A DNA stretch of 64,000 bases from CBDHDJ01 sp965261645. Lineage in GTDB: Bacteria; Pseudomonadota; Alphaproteobacteria; SHVV01. The notes under the pieces were generated by a model that saw only the letters and a program-made list of their open reading frames with translations, searched no databases and was not told the DNA's origin. Where the stretch lies: positions 806,001 through 870,000 of the forward strand of contig CBDHDJ010000002.1 of assembly GCA_965261645.1 (NCBI GenBank), read 5' to 3'. Both the position numbers and the translations under genes were made by a program. Each line of letters begins with the position of its first letter. Position 1 is the stretch's first letter. Below, one piece after another: positions 17,117-26,072 of the stretch.

Positions 17117-18157
17117 ATGGCGATCGTACGAACCGTGTCGGGGGATATCGATCCCGGCGACCTCGGCATCACGCTCTGCCACGAACACCTGCACATCGAG
17201 CTCAAGAAAATCTTCGCTGAGCCGGAAGATGCCAAGGGTAAGGAGATGGCCCACGAGCCGGTGGAGATGCAGAATCTCGGCTGGATCCATTCCAACTACA
17301 TCAACAACCTCGACAATCTCGGTCTCTACGACGAGGAGACCACGATCAAGGAGATTCGGCGGTTTCGCGAAGCCGGCGGCTCGACCCTGGTCGAGGTCAC
17401 GCCGGTCGATATCGGGCGCGATCCGGAAGGTCTCGTCCGCATCGCCAAAGCGGCCGATCTCAACGTCGTCATGGGCAGTGGCTATTACGTCTATGGCACC
17501 CATCCCGATGGCATGGCCGAGCGGCCGGACGACGACATCACCGAGGAAATCGTGCGCGATGTGACCCACGGCGTCGGCAATACCGGCATCAAGTCGGGCA
17601 TCATCGGCGAGATCGGCTGCACGTGGCCGCTGCATGACAGCGAGCGCAAGGTGCTGCGCGCCGCCGCCCAGGCGCAGCAGGAGACCGGCGCCGTTCTCAC
17701 CATTCACCCGGGACGCGATCCTGCCGCCCCGCACGAAATCCTCGATGTGATCGAGGGCGCCGGCGGCGAGGCCGCGCGTACTATCATGGGTCACCTCGAT
17801 CGCACGTTTCACAAGTTTGCTGATTTCAAGACCTTCGCCCAACGGGGATGTTTCCTGGAACTCGACCTATTCGGCTTGGAAAGCGCTTATTACCCGTTCG
17901 GCAAGATGGACATGCCCAACGACGGCCGGCGTATCGATCTCATCATCCGGTTGATCGAGGCGGGGCATCTCGACCAGATGCTGATTTCCCATGACATTGC
18001 TTTCAAACACCTTCTCGTGACCTACGGCGGGCGGGGCTACGGCCACATTCTGCAAAACGCCGTGCCCAAGATGCGCGACAAGGGGATGAGCGAAGCGCAC
18101 ATCACTACGCTCCTCGAGGTCAACCCGCGGCGCGCGCTGTCGATTGCCGACGCTTGA
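17117..18157 (+). CDS. Phosphotriesterase-family metal-dependent hydrolase (paralog 2)
   Basis: A 346-residue protein starting MAIVRTVSGDIDPGDLGITL after a purine-rich GGGGGGACGACG site. Metal ligands are HxH in LCHEHLHIE, a Glu in place of the bridging Lys (SGIIGEIGCTWPLH), His in VLTIHPGRD and IMGHLDRT, and Asp in LISHDIAFKH. The Glu version resembles the Php-type branch of the family, so it probably differs in chemistry from paralog 1. It is about two-thirds identical by eye to paralog 3, which overlaps its stop, indicating a recent tandem duplication. Confidence 0.85.
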   Translation: MAIVRTVSGDIDPGDLGITLCHEHLHIELKKIFAEPEDAKGKEMAHEPVEMQNLGWIHSNYINNLDNLGLYDEETTIKEIRRFREAGGSTLVEVTPVDIGRDPEGLVRIAKAADLNVVMGSGYYVYGTHPDGMAERPDDDITEEIVRDVTHGVGNTGIKSGIIGEIGCTWPLHDSERKVLRAAAQAQQETGAVLTIHPGRDPAAPHEILDVIEGAGGEAARTIMGHLDRTFHKFADFKTFAQRGCFLELDLFGLESAYYPFGKMDMPNDGRRIDLIIRLIEAGHLDQMLISHDIAFKHLLVTYGGRGYGHILQNAVPKMRDKGMSEAHITTLLEVNPRRALSIADA

Positions 18158-19245
18158 GGAACGCCTCGTCGTCCAAGCCGGGCCGGTCTGATAAGGAGGT
18201 CGATATAGCCATCATTCGAACCGTGTCGGGCGATATCGCCCCCGACGACATCGGCATCACGCTGTGCCACGAGCATCTGATGATCGATCTCCGCGGCCTC
18301 TTCTGGGAGCCGGAGGACGAGCACGGCAAGGAGATGGCCTACGTACCGGTCGAGATCCAGAATCTCGGCTGGATCCACACGAACTTCATCAACAATCTCG
18401 ACAATGCCGGGCTTTTCGAAGAACAGGTCACGATCGACGAGGTCCGGGCATTTCGCGAGGCCGGCGGCGCCACCCTGGTCGAGGTCACTCCCACCGATGT
18501 CGGCCGCGATCCCGAAGGCCTAGTTCGCATCGCCGAGGCTTCGGGCCTCAACGTCATCATGGGCAGCGGCTACTACGTCCATGTCACACATCCCGAGGAC
18601 ATGACCGAGCGGCCCGAGGACGATATCACCGGCGAGATCGTGCGCGACGTCACCCGCGGCGTCGGCAACACGGGCATCAAGTCCGGCATCATCGGCGAAA
18701 TTGGCTGCACCTGGCCGCTCCACGATAACGAAGCCAAGGTGCTGCGTGCCGCCGCCCGGGCGCAGCAGGAGACCGGCGCGGTGCTCACCATTCACGTCGG
18801 GCGCGATCCCGGCTCACCGCATGAAATTCTCGATGTCATCGAGGGCGCCGGCGGCGATGGCACCCGCACCATCATGGGACATCTCGATCGCACCTTTCAC
18901 CGCTTTCGCGATTTCCGGGCGTTCGCGGAGCGCGGCTGTTATCTGGAATTCGATCTGTTCGGCCGGGAGACCGCTTACTTTCCGTTCGGCAAGATGGATA
19001 TGCCCAACGACGGCCGGCGCCTCGATATCATCATCGATCTGATCGAGGCGGGGTTCCTTGAGCGCATCCTGATGTCCCAGGACCACGCCACCAAGCACAG
19101 CACGGCGCGGTATGGCGGCTGGGGGTACGACCACATCCTGCGAAGAACCGTGCCCAAGATGCGCGACAAGGGGATGAGCGAGGCGCAGATCACGACCATA
19201 CTCGTAGACAATCCACGCCGCGCGTTGGCGATCGAGTCAACCTAG
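18154..19245 (+). CDS. Phosphotriesterase-family metal-dependent hydrolase (paralog 3), unusual start
   Basis: Closely related to paralog 2 throughout (IIRTVSGDIAPDDIGITL, CHEHLMIDL, SGIIGEIGCTWPLH, IMGHLDRTFH, MSQDHATKH). The only standard start is a TTG at 18154 overlapping the preceding stop, which would add 17 residues of no family character (MRNASSSKPGRSDKEVD). The natural start by alignment is codon 18205, where ATA stands for the paralog's ATG, and it has a perfect site AAGGAGG (18193-18199) in front. So translation may begin at ATA, the start may have mutated, or TTG is used. The rest is intact, with all metal ligands. Confidence 0.82.
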   Translation: MRNASSSKPGRSDKEVDIAIIRTVSGDIAPDDIGITLCHEHLMIDLRGLFWEPEDEHGKEMAYVPVEIQNLGWIHTNFINNLDNAGLFEEQVTIDEVRAFREAGGATLVEVTPTDVGRDPEGLVRIAEASGLNVIMGSGYYVHVTHPEDMTERPEDDITGEIVRDVTRGVGNTGIKSGIIGEIGCTWPLHDNEAKVLRAAARAQQETGAVLTIHVGRDPGSPHEILDVIEGAGGDGTRTIMGHLDRTFHRFRDFRAFAERGCYLEFDLFGRETAYFPFGKMDMPNDGRRLDIIIDLIEAGFLERILMSQDHATKHSTARYGGWGYDHILRRTVPKMRDKGMSEAQITTILVDNPRRALAIEST

Positions 19246-19277
19246 TCGGTTGGCTGCGCCGAGACAGGGAGGACCCC

Positions 19278-19673
19278 ATGAAACCGAAAATCATTCGCTC
19301 CAAATTGCTGCCGTCCTTCGACGGTGTCGGCATCGCTCATGCCGTGCAATACGACAACTTCGTCTTCATCTCCGGCCAGATCCCGATCGATCCCGAGGGC
19401 AACATCGTCGGCAAGGGCGATGTCAAGGCCCAGACCGCGCATATCTACGGGATTCTCAAGGGCTTGTTGGCGGAACTCGGCGGCGGGCTCGCCAACATCG
19501 TCAAGCTGACGACGTTCTACGTGAACCCGGACGATTTTTCCCAGATGGCGGAAGTCCGCAAAAACACCTTCAACGAAGGCCACGTCGCGGCCAGCAGCGC
19601 CTTCTGCGTGACCGCGCTCGCCCATCCCGATGCCCTGGTCGAGGTCGAGGCCATCGCGATACTCGACGACTGA
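19278..19673 (+). CDS. Rid (YjgF/YER057c/UK114) family protein
   Basis: A 131-residue protein, typical Rid length, with an AGGGAGG site before ATG 19278. Family segments are FVFISGQIPIDPEGNIVGKG, DVKAQTAHIYGILKGLL, NIVKLTTFYVNPDDFSQM and ALVEVEAIAIL. Rid proteins form trimers; RidA members hydrolyse reactive enamines and imines using a conserved Arg. Here the usual Pro-x-Arg site reads AASSAFCVTAL, with no Arg, so RidA-type deaminase activity is unlikely and another Rid subfamily role is probable. It follows the phosphotriesterase genes by 32 bases, likely in the same operon. Confidence 0.88.
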   Translation: MKPKIIRSKLLPSFDGVGIAHAVQYDNFVFISGQIPIDPEGNIVGKGDVKAQTAHIYGILKGLLAELGGGLANIVKLTTFYVNPDDFSQMAEVRKNTFNEGHVAASSAFCVTALAHPDALVEVEAIAILDD

Positions 19674-19705
19674 TCGCGACCAGTCGTCGTCCAGCGGTCT
19701 CTTAG

Positions 19706-21149
19706 CAGCCCGTTGATTAAGTCGGCGCCGTCTGATTCTCTGGTTCCCTGATTTGCAGGGGGATTTGCCGATGGCGATGGGACGGCAGAAGGATGGTCAG
19801 GGGGACCTGATGGTGAGCTGGTCGGAGATGCCGCGCTCTCCGGGTCATGTGTTTTATGACCGCTTGCAGTCGGTGCTGATCGAGGGCGGCTTCGACGCCT
19901 TTGCCGAGGCGAGCTGCCGGCCTTATTACGCGGTCCGGATGGGCGCGCCCTCGGTGCCGCCCGGGCGCTATTTCCGGATGCACCTGGTGGGCTACTTTGA
20001 GGGCATCGACAGCGAGCGCGGTCTGGAGTGGCGCTGCTCGGACTCGCTTTCGCTGCGGGCGTTCCTGCGACTGGGGAGCCTTGATCGGGTACCGGACCAT
20101 TCCTGGCTGTCACGGAGCCGCACGCGCCTGCCCCATGAAGTCCACGCGGCGGTCTTCGACTGGGTTCTGGTGCTGATCGCCGAGGCGGGGCTGATCAAGG
20201 GCGAGCGCATCGGCGTCGATGCCTCGACCATGGAGGCCAACGCGGCGCTGCGGAACATCGTGCGGCGCGACAACGGCGAAGGCTACCGGGAGATGCTGGA
20301 GCGCCTGGCCCGGGAAAGCGGGGTCGAGACACCCACGGCCGAGGACCTGGCGCGTCTGGACCGGAAGCGCAAGGGCAAGAAGCTTTCCAACACGGATTGG
20401 GTTTCGAAGAGCGACCCCGAGGCCAAGATCACCAAGATGAAGGACGGCACGACGCATCTGGCCTACAAGCCCGAGCACGCGGTGGATCTGGACACCGGCG
20501 CGGTGGTGGCGGCCGAGCTGCACCCGGCCGATGAGGGCGACACCACGACGCTTTCCAAGACCCTGGCGAAGGCCGAGGCAAACCTCGAGGCGGTGGATGC
20601 GGCACCGACATCGGAGGACCCGGCCGAATGCGTCGCCGACAAAGGTTATCACTCACGGGCGGTCTTGAGGGCTCTGAACGACAGTCCCTGGAAGACCCGG
20701 ATCGCGGCGCCCAAGCAGACCGGCTTTTCGCGCTGGCACGGTGATGAGGCGGCGCGGCGCGCGGTCACCAATAACCGTGCGCGGCTCAAGTCCGGGGTCG
20801 CCCGCGAGGCCTTCAAGCTGCGCGCCGAGATCGTAGAGCGCTGCTTTGCCCACAACCTCGATCGTGGCGGCATGCGACGAACCTGGCTGCGCGGGCGAGA
20901 GAATGTGCACAAGCGATACCTGCTCCACGTCGCCGGCCACAATCTATCGTTACTGATGCGCCAGCTCATCGGCGCCGGCACCCCGCGGGAGGCCGTGGCG
21001 GGCGGATATGGCGGTATTTTCGTTCTGCTCACGCCCACCGGGGCCATGCTGGTGGCACGGGGGGGCTCGCAAAGCGGCCAGACGGCTTTCGCCGCCGCAT
21101 TCCTCATCTGGGAGTGAGAGCCGGAAAAAGCCACTTAATCAACGGGCTG
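19706..21149 (+). mobile_element. IS1182-type insertion sequence, copy 1
   Basis: A 1,444-bp element with inverted ends beginning CAGCCCGTTGATTAAGT on both sides and a 4-bp duplication TTAG (19702-19705 and 21150-21153). It carries one transposase. The right end falls exactly at the stop codon of the reverse-strand glyoxalase gene; the TAA of that gene is formed inside the duplicated TTAG, so the gene is not damaged. A second, inverted copy starts at 63386. Confidence 0.9.
19753..21117 (+). CDS. IS1182/IS5-type DDE transposase (copy 1)
   Basis: A 454-residue transposase with an N-terminal DUF772-type region (YYAVRMGAPSVPPGRYFRMH, RCSDSLSLRAFLRLG) and a DDE_Tnp_1 catalytic domain: first Asp in RIGVDASTMEANAAL, second in ECVADKGYHSRAVL, Glu in AEIVERCFAHNLDRGGM. 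A charged insertion (LDRKRKGKKLSNTDWVSKSD) is typical of this group. Start may be at 19753 or the ATG a little downstream (19771 or 19810). The frame is intact. Confidence 0.9.
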   Translation: MQGDLPMAMGRQKDGQGDLMVSWSEMPRSPGHVFYDRLQSVLIEGGFDAFAEASCRPYYAVRMGAPSVPPGRYFRMHLVGYFEGIDSERGLEWRCSDSLSLRAFLRLGSLDRVPDHSWLSRSRTRLPHEVHAAVFDWVLVLIAEAGLIKGERIGVDASTMEANAALRNIVRRDNGEGYREMLERLARESGVETPTAEDLARLDRKRKGKKLSNTDWVSKSDPEAKITKMKDGTTHLAYKPEHAVDLDTGAVVAAELHPADEGDTTTLSKTLAKAEANLEAVDAAPTSEDPAECVADKGYHSRAVLRALNDSPWKTRIAAPKQTGFSRWHGDEAARRAVTNNRARLKSGVAREAFKLRAEIVERCFAHNLDRGGMRRTWLRGRENVHKRYLLHVAGHNLSLLMRQLIGAGTPREAVAGGYGGIFVLLTPTGAMLVARGGSQSGQTAFAAAFLIWE

Positions 21150-21563
21150 TTAGGCCTCGATCAACTCGATCTTGTAGCCGTCGGGGTCCTGGACGAACGC
21201 GATGACCGTGGTGCCGTGCTTCATCGGCCCGGGCGGGCGGGTGATCGTCACGCCGGCCTTCTCGAGGCGCTCGCAGGCGCCGTAGATGTCGGGCACGCCG
21301 ATGGCGAGATGGCCGAACCCGCTGCCGACATCATAGGGCTCTTCCTGGTCCCAGTTGTGGGTCAACTCGATCACGGCGTTTGCGGTCTCGCTGCCATAGC
21401 CGACGAAGACGTTGGTGAATTTGCCCTCGGGGTAGTCGGTCTTGCTCAGGACCTTCATGCCGAGTTGGCCCTCATAGAAGGCGAGCGCCTTGTCGAGGTC
21501 CTTGACGCGGATCATGGTGTGCAGGAGCCGGTAATCGCCAGCCTGGCTAGCATCGCTCATCAT
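21150..21563 (-). CDS. gloA: Lactoylglutathione lyase (glyoxalase I)
   Basis: A 137-residue VOC-fold protein with all four glyoxalase I metal ligands in place: His in RLLHTMIRVKD, Glu in NAVIELTHNWD, His in GFGHLAIGV and Glu in GYKIELIEA. The family converts the hemithioacetal of methylglyoxal and glutathione to lactoylglutathione in the cytoplasm. NWDQEEPYDVGSGFGHLA is a recognisable GloA stretch. An AGGAGGTGAG site precedes the ATG at 21563. The stop codon sits in the target duplication of the adjacent IS1182-type element. Confidence 0.93.
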   Translation of the reverse strand: MMSDASQAGDYRLLHTMIRVKDLDKALAFYEGQLGMKVLSKTDYPEGKFTNVFVGYGSETANAVIELTHNWDQEEPYDVGSGFGHLAIGVPDIYGACERLEKAGVTITRPPGPMKHGTTVIAFVQDPDGYKIELIEA

Positions 21564-21770
21564 CTCACCTCCTGTCTCGTCCGTTCATTATAAATCCGAA
21601 TGGCTCGATTCACGCTTTTTTGTGCTGGCCCGGACGTACGCGTCCGTGGACCGCTAAGTTTGGGATGCGGTTCACGTGAATTGGGAATAGCCTACGAGTC
21701 TAATAGGGTGCATTGCCGAACGCACCCGGAGGGGACATCAATCACCAACTCGACAAGGGGAGGAACGAAA

Positions 21771-22793
21771 GTGGTCAAACTCAAATCGCTGGTTGTGACC
21801 ATGGCGGTCGCAACCGCTTTTTTCGGTCTTGCGATTTTCGGTGCCGAGCATGCGTACGCCGGCGCCTGTGACAAATCGCCCGAGACGACCAAGATCACCG
21901 TGATGGCCGACTGGCTTGCGTGGGCGGTGCAGGCGCCCGTCCTCTCGGCCATACAGAACGGCTACTACAAGGACGAAGGCCTGGAGGTCGAATTGATCCA
22001 GCCGGCCCAGGCGGCCGATCCCATCAGGCTCGTGGCGGCGGAGAAGGTTAACATCACCATGACCTACGTGCCGGAGATCTTCCAAGCGAGGGATACCGAC
22101 ATCCCGGTCGTCGCCATCGCGGTGACGCTGCGTCCATTGCCAACTGCGCTAATGGTGCTGCCCGATTCGGGGATCAAGAGCCCGGCCGATCTCAAGGGCA
22201 AAACCCTCGGCGTCAACCCCATTCCGTCGGTCACGACTGGATTAAAAACCTTGCTGGCGACGGGCGGCCTCACCATGGACGACGTGAAGCTCGTCGATCC
22301 GGGCTATGGTGTCGTCGCGCTTCAGATGGCCGGCAAGGTGGATGCTGGCTACGTGCTCACCTATGCCGAGGGGATCGTCGCCACCGAGGAGCTTGCCAAG
22401 GAGGGCAAGCCGCCGGTGGAGTTCTTAATGTACCGCGACTATGGCGTGCCGGACTACTACTACCAGTTGTTGGCGGCCAACGAGCACTGGCTCAAGATCA
22501 ATGCGGCGACGACTTGCCGCTTCCTGCGCGCGACCGCGCGGGGGTTCGAGACCTACAAGAAGAACCCTGAACCGATGATCGAGTGGATGGCGGCGGAGAA
22601 CGAGGTGTTCACGATCGAGCAGCACCGGAAGATCGTCGAACTCACGATGGCTGACTGGACGGACGAGGACGGCAATCTCTGGGTCCAGGATGTCAAGATG
22701 TGGGCAGAGACTCAGGACTGGCTCGTAGAAGAGGGGCTTCTTTCGGCCCCCGCAGATCCGGAGAGCTACTTCACCAACGCGTATCTGCCGTAG
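21771..22793 (+). CDS. NMT1/THI5-like ABC transporter substrate-binding protein (1)
   Basis: A 340-residue periplasmic binding protein. GTG 21771 is chosen because it follows GGGGAGG (21757-21763) and gives a signal peptide (MVKLKSLVVTMAVATAFFGL, cleaved after AYA near residue 30); the open frame extends upstream without a coding look. The mature part has the SsuA/THI5 pattern (DWLAWAVQAPVLSAIQNGYY, FQMAGKVDAGYV, QDWLVEEGLL) and ends YFTNAYLP. It is a paralog of the protein at 58564. No permease or ATPase of this type lies nearby, so its partners must be elsewhere. A terminator hairpin follows. Confidence 0.87.
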   Translation: MVKLKSLVVTMAVATAFFGLAIFGAEHAYAGACDKSPETTKITVMADWLAWAVQAPVLSAIQNGYYKDEGLEVELIQPAQAADPIRLVAAEKVNITMTYVPEIFQARDTDIPVVAIAVTLRPLPTALMVLPDSGIKSPADLKGKTLGVNPIPSVTTGLKTLLATGGLTMDDVKLVDPGYGVVALQMAGKVDAGYVLTYAEGIVATEELAKEGKPPVEFLMYRDYGVPDYYYQLLAANEHWLKINAATTCRFLRATARGFETYKKNPEPMIEWMAAENEVFTIEQHRKIVELTMADWTDEDGNLWVQDVKMWAETQDWLVEEGLLSAPADPESYFTNAYLP

Positions 22794-22812
22794 CGGGTCG
22801 ATCAAAGAATTG

Positions 22813-22845
22813 CCGTGCCGGTGCTCAGGTGCCGGCACGGTTTTT
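22813..22845 (+). terminator. Rho-independent terminator after binding-protein gene
   Basis: Inverted repeat CCGTGCCGG (22813-22821) and CCGGCACGG (22832-22840) followed by TTTTT (22841-22845), 20 bases past the stop. It would separate the binding-protein transcript from the amidase gene. Confidence 0.85.
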
Positions 22846-22899
22846 CTGTCGAGCACGCCGCATTCCTAACGCCAGCGCTCAAATCAAGGGGAGGTTGCC

Positions 22900-24459
22900 A
22901 TGGCGGTGACAACGCCGACGCCGACTCAACTCCGCGAGGTGGCCGCGCACCTCGGCATGACGCTCAATGACGAGGAGGTCACGATCTACCTCGAATATCT
23001 TGAGGAGTTGAGCCCAATCTACGAGCGGCTCGACGCGATCCCAGACGCCTTGCCGGAGGTCAAATATCCGCGCACGTCCGGCTACCACCCGACCGGTGAC
23101 GAGAACAAATACAACGCGTGGTACGTCAAGACCTCGATCAAGGGTCGGCCCCGCGGCAAGCTCGCCGGCAAAAAGGTGGCCATAAAGGATTCGATCTGTG
23201 TGGCCGGTGTCCCCATGATGATCGGGGCCTCGGTACTCGAGGGCTATCTGCCCGAGATCGATGCCACGCTCGTGACGCGCATCCTCGATGCCGGCGGTGA
23301 GATCGCGGGCAAGGCCGTGTGTGAGTGTCTCGGCTATTCGAGTGGCAGCCATACGGCGCCAACCGGCAATGTCGAGAATCCACGCAAAAAGGGTTATTCG
23401 ACCGGCGGCTCCTCATCGGGCAGCGCCGCGCTGGTGGCCGCGGGCGAAGTGGACTTGGCGGTGGGCAGCGACATGGCGGGCTCGGTCCGCATTCCCGCCT
23501 CGCACTGTGGCATTTACGGCATGAAGGCCACCTGGGGTCTCGTGCCGTACACGGGTGTCGCGCACTACGATTTCAACACCGATAGCGTGGGGCCGCTGAC
23601 CGCCACGGTGAGTGACAATGCGCTTTTTCTCGAAGTCCTCGCGGGTCCGGACGGCATCGATACGCGCCATGCCACGCCCTATCCCAAGGTGGCCCGCTAC
23701 ACGAAGGCCCTGGACAAGGAGATCAAGGGCTTGCGCATCGCGGTCATCGAGGAGGGTTTCCGTCAGCCCACGTCGCAGCCCGAGGTCGATGCGACCGTCC
23801 GTGAGGCGGCGCGTCAGTTCGCCCGCCTCGGCGCCACCGTTGACGAGGTCTCCATTCCCTGGCATCGCGACGGTTTCTCGGTGCTGGTCGCCTTCGAGAA
23901 CGAATGCCTGATCACGATGATGGAGGAGGGCTTCGGCACCAACCACGGCGGGCTCTATCTCAACAGCCTGGTCGAGAAACTGGCGGGTTGGCGCGGGCGG
24001 GCCGATGAGTTTCCCCACAATCTCAGGGTCGGCATGATCGCTGGCGCCCACGCCCGGGCCCAGCGCGGCCACCACTACTATTCCAAGGCGATGAACCTGA
24101 TTCCGCAAATACGCGCGGCCTATGACGCGGTGTTGGCCGAGTACGATCTTCTGCTCATGCCGACGGTGACGGCCAAGGCCCGGCCGCTCCCGCCACCCGA
24201 TGCCTCGCCCGCGGAGGTGATCGGGTGTGCGCTGGAGAACATCGAGAACACCTGCCCGTTCAATTTGACCTACCATCCCGCATTGTCTGCACCCTGCGGC
24301 ATGGTCGACGGGCTGCCGATTGGCATGATGCTGATCGGCAAGCACTACGACGAAGCGACGATCTACCGCGCGGCGTACGCGTACGAACAACGGGTGGACT
24401 GGCAAAAGATCGCCGCCGGGCCACGCGCCAAACCGCGCCGTACACGACGCCGGCCATAG
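22900..24459 (+). CDS. Amidase signature family protein
   Basis: A 519-residue amidase with the Ser-cisSer-Lys triad visible: Lys96 in KKVAIKDSIC, cis-Ser near 171 in YSTGGSSSGSAALVAAG and nucleophile Ser195 in SDMAGSVRIPAS. These enzymes hydrolyse amides, carbamates or aryl amides to acids and ammonia in the cytoplasm. The start has AGGGGAGG upstream. It is not part of a gatCAB set, and it has an N-terminal helical extension (residues 1-60) of the type seen in substrate-specific amidases, so a catabolic role is likely. The C-terminus is basic (PRAKPRRTRRRP). Confidence 0.88.
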   Translation: MAVTTPTPTQLREVAAHLGMTLNDEEVTIYLEYLEELSPIYERLDAIPDALPEVKYPRTSGYHPTGDENKYNAWYVKTSIKGRPRGKLAGKKVAIKDSICVAGVPMMIGASVLEGYLPEIDATLVTRILDAGGEIAGKAVCECLGYSSGSHTAPTGNVENPRKKGYSTGGSSSGSAALVAAGEVDLAVGSDMAGSVRIPASHCGIYGMKATWGLVPYTGVAHYDFNTDSVGPLTATVSDNALFLEVLAGPDGIDTRHATPYPKVARYTKALDKEIKGLRIAVIEEGFRQPTSQPEVDATVREAARQFARLGATVDEVSIPWHRDGFSVLVAFENECLITMMEEGFGTNHGGLYLNSLVEKLAGWRGRADEFPHNLRVGMIAGAHARAQRGHHYYSKAMNLIPQIRAAYDAVLAEYDLLLMPTVTAKARPLPPPDASPAEVIGCALENIENTCPFNLTYHPALSAPCGMVDGLPIGMMLIGKHYDEATIYRAAYAYEQRVDWQKIAAGPRAKPRRTRRRP

Positions 24460-24523
24460 TCGGCCTGCGAGCGGAGTTTCGCCGCCGGCTCATGCGACGG
24501 CGGTCCAAACATTCTTTTGGGGC

Positions 24524-24622
24524 TTATTGAACCCGGATCTGCCCGCCGTCGATGTGGATGAGCTGGCCGTTCACGAGCGCCACCCGGTCCTTGAGCGAGA
24601 AGATCTCGGTGAAGTAAGACAT
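24524..24622 (-). pseudogene. Remnant of an SDR gene with a large internal deletion
   Basis: A 32-codon frame reads MSYFTEIFSLKDRVALV directly joined to NGQLIHIDGGQIRVQ. The first half is the start of a short-chain dehydrogenase up to the strand before the TGxxxGxG motif, and the second is the conserved SDR C-terminal end (normally VNGQxIHIDGG). About 220 residues between them are missing and the frame is preserved. The gene cannot encode a dehydrogenase. It lies downstream of the Rieske gene in the same direction. Confidence 0.72.
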
Positions 24623-24674
24623 CGGTGTAGACCCTCCCCATGTCACCCGGCGCCATTTCGTCGCGCCCGTCCGC

Positions 24675-25975
24675 TCAATAGCCGTCGATGGCTTCGATGG
24701 GTTTCCACGTCGCGCGATCGAGCGGCGGCTCGCCTTCGGGAGCGAACCCCATGAGATAGCAGTAGTAGCGCCAAAAGGCGCGCACCGGAACCTCTGAGAC
24801 CACGGTATCGGAGTTGCCGATTTCACCCTGGCCGCCCATCGCGATGTACTCGTACTCCTCGCCCTGGCCACGCGCCGGATGAGCGAACCCGATTCGGAAT
24901 CCTCCATCGAGATGCACCCGCCGGGTCCCATCCAGGCCACGTTGCGCTGGCGCATCATCCGAAGCTCCGGATCGTCGCCGACATAACCCAGTATGGTCCA
25001 ATAAAGCTCGAACTCGCGCGGGCTCTTGGGTCGGATCTGGCGGATCATGAGGAAGTTCGATAGTTGCGCGATCAGCACGCCCGGGAAGATGCTCATGGTC
25101 GAAACCGATACCCGGTCGCCCCACTCGTCGTGAAAATCGAGGAACTTGGGATCGGCGACCTTCAAATCGGCGAACACGTGATCGGTCGCCTCTGCCGCAT
25201 CGATGCCGCGCTTGTCGGGATCCTCGTCCTCCACTTTCACCCAGTAGGTGGCGTGGCGGCCGTACCTGTCCAACACCAGCGCGCCTTCCTGGGTATTGGC
25301 GTGGAGCCCGAAAATGGCCGGCATCTGGTGCAGAAGCCCCGCGTGGAATCCGTCGTTGAGGTTCTCCCAGTAAGATTTCCAGTTGGAGTTGAGTCGCTGG
25401 CGCATGTGCCCCATTACCTCGACCGGTTTGGAGAACACGCGGTCGAGGGAATATTTCATGGTCTCGCCGAGATAGTCCTCGAGCGGTTCCACCTCCGGAT
25501 CGAACGAGGCCCAGATGACGCCGGCATAGGTGCTGGTCGTGAGCGCTTTCATACCGTGCTCGGACTTCTTGAAGTCCTTCGGCATGCCGCCCTTGCCGCC
25601 GGCGCCGCGCTCGAACGGCACCCCGATCAGGTTGCCCTTCAGATCGTAGCACCAGCGGTGGTAGACGCAGGTGTGCTCCATGGGGTGGCCCTTGGGCTGG
25701 CGCACCACCAGCGTGGCGCGGTGGGCGCAGCGGTTGACCAGGGCGTGAACCGTGCCGTCCTCGGCGCGGTTCGCCACGACCGAGACATCGCCCGCGTAGG
25801 TGGTGAAGAAATCGCCCGGGTTGGGAATCTGGGCTTCGTGGCCGAGGCAGAGCCACACCGGGCCGCGCCAGATGCGCTTCTGCTCGCGCCCGTAGACATC
25901 CTGATCGGTGATCACGGCCAGCGGTACGGCGCTGAAATCGGCCTTCGGCCACACCAATTCGCTCCAGTCCCGCAT
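24675..25975 (-). pseudogene. Rieske aromatic-ring-hydroxylating oxygenase large subunit, frameshifted
   Basis: From ATG 25975 the protein reads MRDWSELVWPKADFSAVPL, with a Rieske cluster (NRCAHRATLVV and HTCVYHRWCYDLKGN) and mononuclear iron site (ENLNDGFHAGLLHQM). After SESGSLIRR the frame is lost near 24875-24885; the correct continuation EEYEYIAMGGQGEIGNSD, then VRAFWRYYCYLMGFAPEGE, is in the next frame and ends at 24675. Repaired length is about 433 residues, matching the paralogs at 48241 and 50301. The shift removes the last part of the catalytic domain; a sequencing error cannot be excluded. Confidence 0.87.
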
Positions 25976-26072
25976 GGCCCGACGTCTCCCCGAAGGCTCT
26001 TCGAACCGTCTGAAAGTCCTTGGATGCTACCGATTCCACGCGGTCCGAACAAGCCGGTCGCCAGCCCGCCCG

